A DNA stretch of 64,000 bases from positions 24,354-88,353 of the forward strand of contig JAXGGA010004446.1 in the NCBI GenBank assembly GCA_038373865.1. Direction: 5' to 3'. Source of the DNA: Uloborus plumipes. Its lineage: Eukaryota; Arthropoda; Arachnida; Araneae; Uloboridae. The number at the start of each line of letters is the position of its first letter. Within the stretch, counting starts at the first letter, position 1. The notes beneath the pieces are model-generated. The model was not told the origin of the DNA. It was given only the letters and a program-made list of their open reading frames with translations, and did not search any database. This document shows, in pieces, positions 21,598 through 32,996 of this stretch. The position numbers and the translations under genes are program-made.

Positions 21598-21840
21598 TGG
21601 AAGCATGTGCAAATAATTCGATTGATTCTTTGATGCAGGAAAACTTTTTAGCGAGCCGTTTTAGCGGGGAGTAGTTTGTTGAAACTGTCCTCGCTACTTT
21701 AAAGGCGAGCCGCCTTGGCGGCGAGTATGTTATTTAAACTTTTCTCACTACTTTAAAGGCGAGCCGCCTTGGCGGCGAGTAGTTTTCTCAAACTACCTTC
21801 ACTACATTACAGCCCGTGCAACGCCGGGCCACGCAGCTAG

Positions 21841-22116
21841 TATATAATATTATTTGATGTTAAGAACGTATTTTAAAGTACTTCCTTTTTTTACGATACT
21901 TTTAGTCTTATTTTGTTTAGTAATTGAACGTACTGGTTTTCTCCGCAACCTGATCTTGATAATGCACCATATAGTCCGTGTGTGAAATAATCCTGACGTG
22001 CTTAAATACTTGTCCCTGTGATTTATTAATGGTAACTGCAGACGAAACCTTAATGGGATATTCTATTCTTTGAATTGAAAGGTAAAACATTAGGAATCAT
22101 TGGAATGCGGGGTATA
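21841..22116. other. Intergenic DNA
   Basis: No feature recognised between the Helitron end and the first ATCGG element. Confidence 0.4.
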
Positions 22117-22522
22117 CCCTAGCAGCATCATCTCATCGGCCGATGATCGGCCATTCATCGAAACCCGATGAAATTATCATCGGCCGATGATCCAATATGT
22201 CTCATCGGCCGAGCAGAATCCGAGCAGCAAAATCCGATGAGAATACGATGAGATTTGGAGCAATTTACGAGCAGAACAGTCCCGTGCCGAGGAATTTCAT
22301 CGGGAAACTTGATCGGAAGGATATCGTTTTCCGATGGAACATAGCTCATCTTATTTTCATCGGGAAAGTTGATCGGAAGGATATCGCTTTCCGATGAAAA
22401 GTAGCTCATCGAAAACCGTGCTCGGATACTGATCGGAACGATGTCATCGTGCGTTACAGGATCAGTTTACGAGGAGTTTGTTGATCGGTTGAGCAAAATC
22501 CGATGAGTTGATGCTACTTGGG
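22117..22522. mobile_element. ATCGG-rich MITE, copy 1
   Basis: 406 bp flanked by TA. Inverted ends: CCCTAGCAGCATCATCTCAT and, on the opposite strand, CCCAAGTAGCATCAACTCAT. ATCGG/CCGAT recurs throughout, including the palindrome ATCGGCCGAT. A sub-repeat running from TTCATCGGGAAA through GATCGGAAGGATATCG to TTTCCGATG is present twice. No transposase frame. Confidence 0.85.
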
Positions 22523-22728
22523 TAAGCAGCGTTTGACCAACGTTGAGGTGGAAGAAATACATCATTTGTACCGAAACATCAAATCGAATTACATTTCAGT
22601 TACTAGTGAAATTCATCAATTCAACTTTAGCAACTTCAACATTATCAGCTAACGTTACTCAAATAAAAGCATAACTTCTATCCCCCAGTCCCGTGACCGT
22701 CATTTTTTAAAACAAGAAATGAGACCAC

Positions 22729-22801
22729 TCTCCCGAGTGGGTTTGAACCACAAATCTTTCAGTTAACAGCCGAATGCACTTGCCGATTGCGCTACAGCGG
22801 C
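22729..22801 (-). pseudogene. Degenerate tRNA-Asn (GTT)
   Basis: Read on the minus strand: acceptor GCCGCTG, D-arm region TAGCGCAATCGGCAAGTGC, an anticodon stem TTCGG/CTGAA closing the loop CTGTTAA with anticodon GTT, and a T-arm GTGG-TTCAAAC-CCAC. These match tRNA-Asn closely. The 3' strand CGGGAGA does not pair with the acceptor 5' strand, so it is probably a pseudogene or the head of a tRNA-derived SINE. The internal A and B boxes look serviceable. Confidence 0.65.
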
Positions 22802-22830
22802 TTTAATTTGGGTGAGTTGTTAAACGAGTT

Positions 22831-23216
22831 CCCTAGCAGCATAATCTCATCGGCCGATGATCGGCCATGCATCGAAACCCGATGAAATTATCATCGGGAA
22901 TTTCTCCAATATGTCTCATCGGCCAAACAGAATCCGAGCAGCACAATCCGATGAGTTTTGCTTGAAATACGATGAGATTTGGAGCAATTTACGAGCAGGG
23001 CAGTACCGCGCCGATGAATTTAGGATCAATTTTGAATGCTCGGCTAATTTTCATCGGGAAAGTTGATCGGAAGGATATAGCTTTCCGATAAAAAGTAGCT
23101 CATCGAAAACCGTGCTCGGATACTGATCGGAACGATGTCATCGTGCGTTACGGGATCAGTTCACGAGGAGTTCAATGATCGGCCGAGCAAAATCCGATGA
23201 GTTGATGCTACTTGGG
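22831..23216. mobile_element. ATCGG-rich MITE, copy 2
   Basis: 386 bp flanked by TT. Same ends (CCCTAGCAGCATAATCTCAT / CCCAAGTAGCATCAACTCAT) and interior as copy 1, but with one instead of two sub-repeats and a few extra bases (for example TTTGCTTGAAATACGATGAG). Confidence 0.85.
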
Positions 23217-24884
23217 TTAACTCTGAAAATGTCAAATGGATTATTGCTTTAAGGTCTTTTTTTTCCCAGTTCTCGTACTTTGCCAAGGAGCGATAAGACG
23301 TAAAACTTCAAAATCTTTGCAATATAGCCGTGAGAGATTACCTTTAGACCTTTTCAGTGAGAGATTACCTTTAGACACTGGCATGCCTTCTAATAAACAA
23401 AGAGATAACCGGTGTGAATTCTCTAGCCTGTATCTTGTTTCTTCGATTAGTTCAACCGGAGATATATTTTTAATTTTCAGTAAAATATAAGTGAAAAATG
23501 ATATTTTGGAAAAAAAATGTTCTTGGAAAAGAGATGCCAGTACGTTTTACCAGAAATTTTCCAGGATATATTTTAATTGTTTCCTCTGGAAAATCTCAAA
23601 GTTATTATAAACTGTATGTTGCATTGTAAAGCAGACAGGCTGTCAAGAAGATCCTAGCACTTTGTAAACAAGTCTTTATAAAATGCGCCCCATGGAAACA
23701 AAAATTGACTCTTTCAACAGACAAAACTTTTGCAATCCAAAGATTGAGAGTTCCCAACTCATGGGTAAGCGGTTCATCAACAACATTTAAAATAGTAAAG
23801 ATAGCATGATGCCGGAATCAAACTAAAGATCGTATTTAAATAATTGTAGGTAAAGGGGGTGGGGTTGAGAGGAATAAACTTTAACCTAAAACTGAAAGGC
23901 ACCGTTTCAAACATGTATTATTCAAACAATATTATTGAAACATGTATCATAGAAACGTGTACGAAACAATAGCGTAATTCTAATAGTGATAATAAAGTGC
24001 CCTGTGCATTTTGCTGAAAAATATTTTTAGAAAGCAAATGTAATTAATGGTTTAAATTATCAAAGCGTTTAATGAAATGACTTTCACAAATACGTTATTT
24101 TCTGCATCACGGCACAGGTTAAACAATTATTTACTTGGGACAACGAGGCGATTTAAGTTGTTCTTTTCAGTTTAATAAAATATTTCTCTACCTCAAAATC
24201 GAATCTGAAAGAATAATAAAGATAAATAATCTATGGGGTTAGAGAACAAATGATTCCTATGTCTCTTTTTTATTTCATCGCGAAAGATAAAACCTAATTA
24301 ATTAATTCTCTTCGAGCCAAATAAAAGAATGATTTATGATTTTTCTACCAAAACAAACGAAATTTTTCAACTGCGAAGTCGACGCAAAACCACCTTTCAA
24401 AACTTTATATATTTTGTTTTTGAAGTTAATTGCTCTTTTGTTGATAAAGAATTTTAAAACTATGTTTATTTTCAAAGGAAGCAAAATCTCATTCTATGCT
24501 AAGTTTCTTTTATTATATTACTTTGGTGTTTACTCAAAACTAGATTCAAGAATAAAAATAACTTGCAACATACAGTAGCAACATTGTACAATGGCTTTCA
24601 TTCAGAAAAAAATATTCGACAAGATTAAATTTTTGAACGGGTACAAATTTTAAATAAAACTGATATTTTCAACAATAGGATTCCTTTTTATGTAAAATCT
24701 GCTTTTTACTGGAAGATTTTTATATGATGATAACTTAAAGTTCAATATACAAATGCTGACTATCGATTTGCATGTACGTAGAAAAGTTTTAAAACGAACA
24801 ACAAGAATTTTAAATGTTATATTTTCATTTTTGTAATATGTGCTGCATATATTAAAAATTCGAAGTTTCCAATTTTTCAAGGTA
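23217..24884. other. AT-rich intergenic DNA
   Basis: A direct repeat of GAGAGATTACCTTTAGAC at about 23332 and 23361 is the only structure noted. No gene seen. Confidence 0.4.
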
Positions 24885-25045
24885 AAATGCACAGTAGTAA
24901 ACTGTAAAACTGCATTTTTTTCAGTTATCCTTATGTAAAGTTAGAAATTTTATAGTTTATTGCCGTAAAATTTAGCTGTATTATACTGTAAAACAGTATA
25001 TTACTGGCAGTAGAGGCTCCAGTTTAAAACTGTAAAATGAAAGGT
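24885..25045. repeat. Fragment of the ACTGTAAA repeat family
   Basis: Contains GTAAACTGTAAAACTGC, TAGTTTATTGCCGTAAAATT, ATACTGTAAAACAGTAT and CTCCAGTTTAAAACTGTAAA, the same building blocks in the same style as the two larger copies at 58533 and 59152. Its ends are not defined. Confidence 0.7.
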
Positions 25046-25059
25046 AATATACTTACCTG

Positions 25060-25346
25060 TTGTAATAATATTTAGGAGTCAGTCTGTTGGGCATGCTATC
25101 CCTTAATCAGGGTGTAGACAACGGATAAAATATACATGTAAAGGGAACCTGAAGTTGGTGCGATTGAAAACCTTCTCATGGTTGGCGTATATGAGTCTGG
25201 TATGAATATAAGAGCAAAAGCTCGCTGTTTGGATCTTATTGAGTCAGTCTTAACTCGAACTAGTCGTTCCTTCTCCAGAAAGTATCTTCTTAAGTATGTT
25301 GGCTGACTAAAAGCCATGTATCCACTTGCTAGCGTATCCACCACTC
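25060..25346 (-). other. Candidate minus-strand exon (unconfirmed)
   Basis: On the minus strand a strong acceptor CTTTTATTCAG precedes AGTGGTGGATACG and a strong donor GTAAGTATATT follows CTACAACAG. Between them an 82-codon frame (ending IKG, stop at 25096-25098) fills most of the block but stops before the donor. The sequence GATAGCATGCCC beyond the stop could be the start of another frame (MPNRLTPKYYYN) running into the donor, as in an exon with an upstream frame. The product is not recognised. Splice-site quality is the main evidence. Confidence 0.25.
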
Positions 25347-26583
25347 TGAATAAAAGCTTCTAAGTTTGGCATCCTTAGAAACCTAAAGGTAGAATGAAAT
25401 GCATCTTCTAATAAAGACGGTTTCCCAATCAATCATCACAATCCTTTACTTTAATGAAACAGAATATATCTATTGGGAAAATTGTAAAATAATATTTTTA
25501 CCATCCGCAGTGGCATTTATTCAGTTGATCTCTGAAAGAATATCCTTATAAAACGAATGCACGTAAAAGTTACTATTCATTTTCGAGTTAGTATAAATGA
25601 TGCAACAGAAATGAACCATTATATGTCAGCAAAATCAAAAACTATTTAAAACATTTTAGTCACACGCATGGTGTTAAAATATTAAAATATATGAATGATT
25701 CATCCGTTAAAAGACCATCAAACTTGACAGAGTATTATTAAATCATACATTCATTTTTATGATTAATATATTATTTCTGCGAAGGAGAGTATTTTAGATC
25801 AGAAAACTACATACTTGTCTCGCTTCTCAAATACATTTAGAAATGCTGATGCACAAAATTAATATTTTGTAGAGCCACAATTTTGCTTATTACGGTTTAT
25901 TTAAATATTTTATTGTATACATACATATTAGGAAATTTTAAATTAACGTTCTAAGATTTATTTTTAAGATAAAGTACATGTTTCAGATACTTATTACATT
26001 AAAATCAAAGTAGGATAAATAAGAGAGAAGGTTTCTAAATAACATTTATACAATGGAATTGTATGGTAATGTGAAGGAAACAGCATAACATTTTATTCAA
26101 AAATGTATGTCCCAGAGGACGGAAAGCTTTACATGTCGGTAATATAGGCTAGACTTCTGTATTTGTTTCAATATTCATGTTTGACTTTACATAACATTTT
26201 AAAATCTGCAAATCTGTTAATAATTCAGTCTAAAGTTTTCATTAATATCTTTATTTCTGCATTTTAAATGAATTAACCGTCCTAGATATATCATTTATCA
26301 TAAAAACATTAGTATTCCGTTTATCTATTTTTTTTTATTTAACTATTGCAAACATCGAAAAATATCACTTAATAAATATTTGTTATGAGTAATGTACTGA
26401 TTTCATTATTAAAATACATGTTAAAAATAAGTAACGCTTTAAAATATTATCTGAGAAATATATCATCAGTTCTTTGTGAATGCATGATGCGTTATTCATG
26501 TCATGATCGTAATTGTTATGTACGAATTTTAACCTTACTCAAATTATGTTAACAAATAAGTTCCAGTTACCAAACCCAAACAT
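25347..26583. other. AT-rich intergenic DNA
   Basis: No repeat ends, RNA gene or coding region recognised. Confidence 0.4.
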
Positions 26584-26989
26584 CCCTAGCAGCATCATCT
26601 CATCGGCCGATGATCGGCAATTCATCGAAACCCGATGAAATTCGCATCGGCCGATCATCCAATATGTCTCATCGGCCAAGCAGAATCCGAGCAGAAAAAT
26701 CCGATGAGAATACGATGAGATTTGGAGCAATTTACGAGCAGAACAGTCCCGTGCCGAGGAATTACATCGGGAAACTTGATCGGAAGGATATCGTTTTCCG
26801 ATGGAATATAGCTCATCTTATTTTCATCGGGAAAGTTGATCGGAAAGATATCGCTTTCCGATGAAAAGTAGCTCATCGAAAACCGTGCTCGGATACTGAT
26901 CGGAACGATGTCATCGTGCGTTACAGGATCAGTTTACGAGGAGTTTATTGATCGGCCGAGCAAAATCCGATGAGTTGATGCTACTTGGG
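26584..26989. mobile_element. ATCGG-rich MITE, copy 3
   Basis: 406 bp flanked by AT. Nearly identical to copy 1, including the double sub-repeat, and about 4.1 kb away from it. Ends CCCTAGCAGCATCATCTCAT / CCCAAGTAGCATCAACTCAT. Confidence 0.87.
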
Positions 26990-28050
26990 ATGTAACCATC
27001 CACAATATTAGTTACTACAATGCCAATGTGTTGTATAAAATTAAAAATAGATCTTTCATAGAAGCTATCAGATAAAGGTTTTTCAACCTGAAATTTACAT
27101 TTCGTGATCTGGCCTGCAAAATGTACTTTAGAGTATTGGTTCCCAACCAGTGGTTCTGAGGTATGTAAATAGAGTGTACGAAAATTATGGAACTTTCTTA
27201 ATTGGCGGCGAATATCCATAACTTGCTGCAGAAAACTGCTGCTTTCCTTCGTAAAGCTGTTTTTAGTTTAAGCTTTGACTCATCTGTTTTTTTTCCGACG
27301 TATATTTTTGTGTTTGTGCGTGTTTTCGATTTTGCAAATTCTTACATACACAAACGTCAGAGCATATCTCTTAAGTCTTGTGAGTGCAACTAAGATGCGC
27401 CTTAGCCGGCTAAGTGGTAAGACATGCTTGTTCTGTAAGCGTAGTTAAGCAGGTGTTGCCAATATAAAATTTCGAAATTATCTCTTGAAAACAAAAGCTC
27501 CAATTTTTAAAATTAGCAAATTCTATTTCGCATACCTTCAAACAACCATGTAAGAAATTTTGGGTTGATTATTTAAGCAGGTAAACCACTAGAACTTCAT
27601 ATTTAGGAGACGTTTCATTGGCACTTTCTAAACGAAAAGGAAGACCGGGCACAATGGACCACTTTTGCACTTTTGTTAATGGAAAAGAAAAACAGTGTTA
27701 CTAAACATTCTTGAAAGTTAAACAGTTTGTACAACAAGTAAACCTTAAAAAGTTACTCAACACTTTTTAAGGTTTATTTGTTGAACAAATTTGCTCTAAC
27801 ACTTGCTTTAAGTCAGGCTTCAATTCTAAACACAATGCTCTGGAAGCTAATCAGGTCGTCAGTTCACTCACGGATGTCTTGCTGTGTGCTGACCTTTTTG
27901 CATTGATGAAGAGGCTTCATTGTAGCCTTCAAATAGCTATTTGCTGTATATTCGTGGTAATTTGTGCTTTATTTACGTTATTTTTCTTTTTCTTTACATT
28001 TTAGAACAAAGCTTATATGATCACTTACATTTAATTACTATACTTCCTTT
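26990..28050. other. AT-rich intergenic DNA with one hairpin
   Basis: Nothing recognised except the short inverted repeat at 27732-27783. Confidence 0.4.
27732..27783. repeat. 22-bp perfect-type stem-loop
   Basis: CAACAAGTAAACCTTAAAA and its reverse complement, with a single mismatch and an 8-base loop TACTCAAC. Could be a tiny fold-back repeat; it is short for a typical animal pre-miRNA. Confidence 0.6.
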
Positions 28051-28256
28051 CATCATCATCATCAGCATCAAAAGCACAACAGCCGTTTGCAGGCTTTCTG
28101 ACTCGCTCACTTTCCTCCAGTTGACCCTATTAGTCGCAACAGCCCTCCATTGGTTGATTTCCATTAGTTTTAGGTCTTTCTCGACATCGTCCAACCATCG
28201 AGTGGGTGGACGTCCTCGACGTCTAATCCCTTCAATTTTCGAAAAAGTCATACTTC
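28051..28256 (-). mobile_element. RTE-like LINE 3' end (truncated)
   Basis: The minus strand encodes RRRGRPPTRWLDDVEKDLKL, then NQWRAVATNRVNWRKV, the conserved C-terminal module seen in many arthropod LINE ORF2 proteins of the RTE type. The coding end passes directly into a (TGATGATGA) tail, the simple 3' repeat expected of these LINEs. Only about 200 bp remain. Confidence 0.75.
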
Positions 28257-31200
28257 CTTTACTTTTTGAAAAGGAACAAAACATTGAAAGAAAACAATAA
28301 AATTGGGTTCTGAAATTCGACTGATATTTAACTGGTACTTTCGGTCAGCTACTGTCACTATTTTTCTTTTTAATTTGACGGGATCAAAAAGCAACTAAAT
28401 TGCAACGGGGGTTGGTCGCGTTGATGAAATTTAACAAATGTGCTCCCACCTCTCCCCTCCCAGGTAGTAAAGCTCACTTCATCCAAATACAGCGAAAATA
28501 CCACCCACCCTACCAAAAGGAGGAACCCCTTTCGCACCAAAAAAAAAGAAAGAAAGGCAAAATACATCCAAAAATACCTGCTAAAATTTTCATGTTCAAT
28601 ACTGCACTTGGCACTATAATTACCCCCCCCCTATACTTCCCTAGTAACAAGACAAAAAATAGTATGCCTATTTTTTCCCTATTTTTCTAATCAGCAGCCA
28701 GTATTAAGTACGTTGTTGAGTTTGTGATATGTGTAACCAATACATTTCACACAACGTAACAAACGTAACTCATTTAATATAACTTCCTTGCAACTTGAGA
28801 AAAACTGAAAACGGTTTGCGAGTTAATAGCGACAAATATTTATTGTCGCCAAAAGAGCAACGCATAATGTCAAACACATCTTTTTCTCTATAAAAAATAA
28901 CATACCTTTGTTCATTTTATTATCAATCTGTTTCATCGCACTTTATCGCAATTTATGGAGAAAGTTTAGTTATTACCGTACTCTTTATCATGTAGGAACA
29001 AAATGCTTGAGGCAAAACATTTATTTCGTTGAATAAAAGCGTCTATTATTTGATTTTTTTTCTTTGTTAAATACGAGTCTGTCTTTATTCGGTCTTTTAT
29101 GAAATTTTTTTGCAAGCACATATCGAAATTACGTTCGGATTTCTCGATTTTTTAAACATAAGCGTATTTTACATATTTTAATAGATTTCAAAAAGGACTT
29201 CGAATAGTTGTTTAAATGATGATTTAAAGCGGCAAGTTGATTTAGTAGATTTTATTACTAAGAAGTATATTGATCTTGTGAAGCTTTGTCTTTTGCTTCG
29301 TAAAAACAAGAGTTTTGTTATATTTTATCTTTTCTTCCTGACTTTGAAATTAAGAATTACAGTACAAGTACAAGAGTTGCTATAAAACATAAAAAATAAA
29401 TAAATAAATAAATAAATAAAATAAAAATAAAATTTCCAAAGATAAATAAATTGAAACTTTTGTAAACTTATATTTGATATAAAATTACTTTGATTGCTCC
29501 ACATTTCAACAGTACTTTATGTAAATAATTCTATTTTATTTAGTAGTCTGGTATAGAATAGCTAGTGACTTAAGAAAAATGTCCGGTGACTTAATTTCCA
29601 AAAGTTGATTTTTTTTTTTTTTTTGCATTTAAAAGGCAATTTTTTCTCATTGAAAAGGCATTTTTTTTAAATTTATTCACACGTTTCTGCAAATTATTGA
29701 AAATTTGTGAATTTATAACTTTGTTTTTAAAAGCGTTAATTCTTAACACATAGTTACTTCGCAGCATTCATTTCTGTTCTTAAGTGTTTTTATGCCGTTC
29801 ATTTATATTTGTGGTTGTGAGAAATAAAAAAGACATATATAAGTGCCACAACTGCTTAGTTCTGATATTATTTTTTTTGCCCTTTTCAAGCTAAATAAAA
29901 AAAAATTGTGATCAACTTCACCCCTCCCCCCCTAGCACACAATGTTCCTCATTAAAAGAGGATCGAGATTTTTTCAGTAACTAAGAGAATATCAGTTAAT
30001 AATAGAGATTTCTGAAAATGCAATTGTGTCCAGAATAAATGGGGGTTTGTTTTTCTGCAAAAAAAAAAAAAAAAAAAAACGTACATTAAAAAAAAATAAT
30101 AATAATAATTGTAAGTTTTGTTATAAAATATATTATTCTATGACATTGTACTGTTATTTTCAAGTCAATTTTTTCTACTCTATTTACTTTGAAAAAGATA
30201 GGTTATTTGAACTACTTTACTTCTTCCCACATTTCCTTACGTTGTTTCAACAAGTAAAGTGTATACATCATACTTATGCATCTTGGATGCTCTCTAAATT
30301 ATTTATGGAGAGAAAAAAGAGTAAACTCAAGAGTGAACAAAATTCAAAATTAAATCTGTTTCTAAACCTTAATAAAATGTCTTTTCAAAACGTAACTTAA
30401 AAAATCGGGTTGATGAATCTGTTGCCCTTCCATAGTAAACTTTAGTAAAAGCCAGTCGAAAGATGTATGGCTTGTCACGTTAAAGCAGTATTACGATCTC
30501 CACTAAGTTGCAGCCTAAATGTTTGAGATCCCTTTATCGACCCCAAGAGCCTCTTTTTGTTTCTGTTATCAGAAAATTTAAAGAACCCACGTAATTTTTA
30601 AAAATTTATCTGAAATGTTCCCGACATAAAGGTAGTTCATGCTTCAAAGTGAATTACTTGCCTTAAGATTAAAAGACAGAAAATATTTGAGTTTAATATA
30701 CCGGCAAATATTTTGTATATTTTCCGATTTTTTCCTAAGGATGTAAATTGAGTGACATAGTTTTGCAGAAAAAAAACAAGAATCACTTCTTACACTAAGA
30801 ACCTTACTAAACCAAATACATTTAACATATTACACTACATAAAAAGGGGGAAAATATACAAAGCCGATATTTTTCTACAAAAGAAGATAATAATTCACAA
30901 AAATTAGTTATGAGTTGTTAATCATGTTGATAAAAAAACACATCCGTCTCTTAATCAGAGTACTTGTTTAAAAATCACTAAAATTTGTTTCGCTATGAAT
31001 TCATAAAAAAACAGAAGAAATAACTGAGTCATAGAAATATTACCATTGATATACTTTTTGAAGTTGAGAACTTACGAAAAAAATTGCTAATAAAACTTTT
31101 TAAAATGTAAAATACATGATAGAAGGATCTGATTTTAAAAAATCCATTTTAAAGTTACAAAAAACTGCAGTAAGATAAAAGAAATATCTTTTATCGTTAA

Positions 31201-32996
31201 CGAAAATTAGTAAATACAAATTAAGGGGGGGGGGGTGCAGAGAATAAATAATTCATCTCATATACTTGTTGCATTCAATAGTTGTTTGCAGCTGATATAC
31301 TACTTAAAAGAAATTTAAAGCAATGCATAACGAAAAGTATTCTTCAGATGTTTGTCTAAAGAGCTTCTTTTAGTTAACTTTTTTAAGTAGTTAATCTATA
31401 TCTGTTACAGAAAATTTTATATATGCTTTATTTTTTCAGTAAATGTTTCTTTTCTTTTTTTTTTCTTTTCTATAATTTTTAATGGTTCAAAGTTTAGAAA
31501 AAAATCTTTCGAACTAAATACATATACATATTTTTCTTTGATGAAGTTCTCTTTCTTTGTAGTCAAAGATTACATTTTTTTTAGTAGAACGTTCTTTGCA
31601 TTCCTTTTCCTTTCAGATCAAATCAATTCTTCCAAATCTCTTTCAATTTACGATTTCATTACTTTGAAAGCTTTTTTACAACAATACGTCACTCACTATC
31701 TTGCTGAAATTTCAATGAAGTGCTCTCTACAGAAGTTAAGGAGTTACTAAAATATTACATCTAAGTTGCTTTTTTCAAAGTTGATTTACTTGAGTTGAAA
31801 GTGGAATAATTTCTAAATAGAATTCTATCTATCATATGCGTAAAAGATTACGTCTTCTACTTTTTCGCATTTAAGTTTTGTTGCCTGCATATATTTTTAC
31901 ACTAAAAGCGTCGATGTTAAATTAACTATTTTACAATATTTGAAAGAAGAGAGATGAAATGAATAGTACAATTTTATGTATGATAACAAAGCGCTAATAC
32001 AAGTTTCGTTATAAAAAAATGTATGTATCCAGAGAGAAACAAACTACTATCATGAAATTTAATATGCACGTAAAGCATGAAGATGTAAGCAAATGATTTA
32101 GAGTTTAGAATCATATGTAGTTTTATAAAAAAGGGATGACACGTTTTTTTTCTAAATTAGTTACTCGTTTTGCCGCTTATTAAAGATATACAAGCCAAAA
32201 CTGCTGTACAAGCCGGAAAGCTGTACAAACCGAATTATTTTCTAAATTTGCTTTGCTAGCGAGTGGTTTGGTGACGAGGAAAGCTACGGAAGGAAGTTGT
32301 ATTATTGAGTGCATTGCAGATCGAATCACACAGTATGTGGAAGGACGTTATCTTGCTAATAAATTGCAAGAGTATGGCTTGATAGAATAAGCAGTACAGC
32401 TATCATGGACATGTCATCCACGTAACTGCGAGTCTTCGTAATGCTTTGAGAAACTGTTCTTGTTCCTCTTTGAAATCCCCGAGTTCTAGCGGGGCTAGAT
32501 TCAGTCCAATAAATCATTCCCTCAAAAAGTCAACGGCAAGACCAGGTCTTCGGTGGACTACTCAAGTCTACATCTGCATTTTTTGCATAGGGCAAATCCT
32601 TATCTCCATAGGAATATTTGATGGACACAATGGTCTTCAATTTATATCCCAGAAAAAGTAAGAGTCGCAGAAAATTTCAGTAAAGTAGCCATGTATAAAG
32701 TTCGAATAATGCTACAGGGTAGTGAATTGAAACCTGAATTTTGGAGGTGGGGGGGATCTTTTAATATATGTTCACACTCAGAATTGAACACTGTTTAATG
32801 GATGGTCTAACGCTACAATAAATAAAGACAGAATTTGAACTTTCGACAAGGCATTTTGGTGATTGAACTTGAGGAACTACTTGAGTCGACATGTGTCCCA
32901 GAAAAAATTTACCCACATTGTTACAACTTGTGCAGTCGCTGTATGCCACTAGACAGCAAATTCTGGATATGACCGCGGGTCAGGCAGCTTCCATAT
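28257..32996. other. 4.7 kb of AT-rich DNA without a recognised gene
   Basis: Contains simple runs ((AAAT)n at 29394-29422, a poly-A near 30059, G-runs near 31206) and scattered short frames with no domain. On the minus strand near 32413-32424 a YVDD-like string occurs in a decayed frame (rejected as a call). No exon with convincing splice sites was seen. Confidence 0.4.
29389..29430. repeat. (AAAT)n microsatellite
   Basis: Imperfect tandem AAAT/TAAA repeats over about 40 bases. Confidence 0.85.

Larger units (their letters stand above)
19445..21840 (+). mobile_element. Probable Helitron carrying a minisatellite
   Basis: The 3' end is Helitron-like: a GC-rich hairpin CCCGTGCAACGCCGGG (21813-21828) about ten bases before terminal CTAG (21837-21840), followed by T. 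The proposed 5' end TCTTACCGATTAATACTATT leads into (TCTG)n at about 19480-19520 and a GAAGCTTGAACTCCTC stretch. The base before the 5' TC is G rather than the usual A, so that border is less sure. Three GCGAGCCG(C/T)..GGCGAGTA repeats sit just before the hairpin (21653-21782). The middle holds the 72-bp minisatellite and two facing MITEs. No Rep/helicase gene. Confidence 0.6.

Noticed and set aside
27395..27462. tRNA-like string with CTAAGTGGTAAG and a possible anticodon stem
   Set aside because: No T-arm or GTTCGA box follows and the acceptor does not pair.
32405..32430. YVDD on the minus strand, suggesting a reverse transcriptase
   Set aside because: Neighbouring residues do not extend into recognisable reverse-transcriptase motifs and all frames are interrupted; a four-residue match is not enough.
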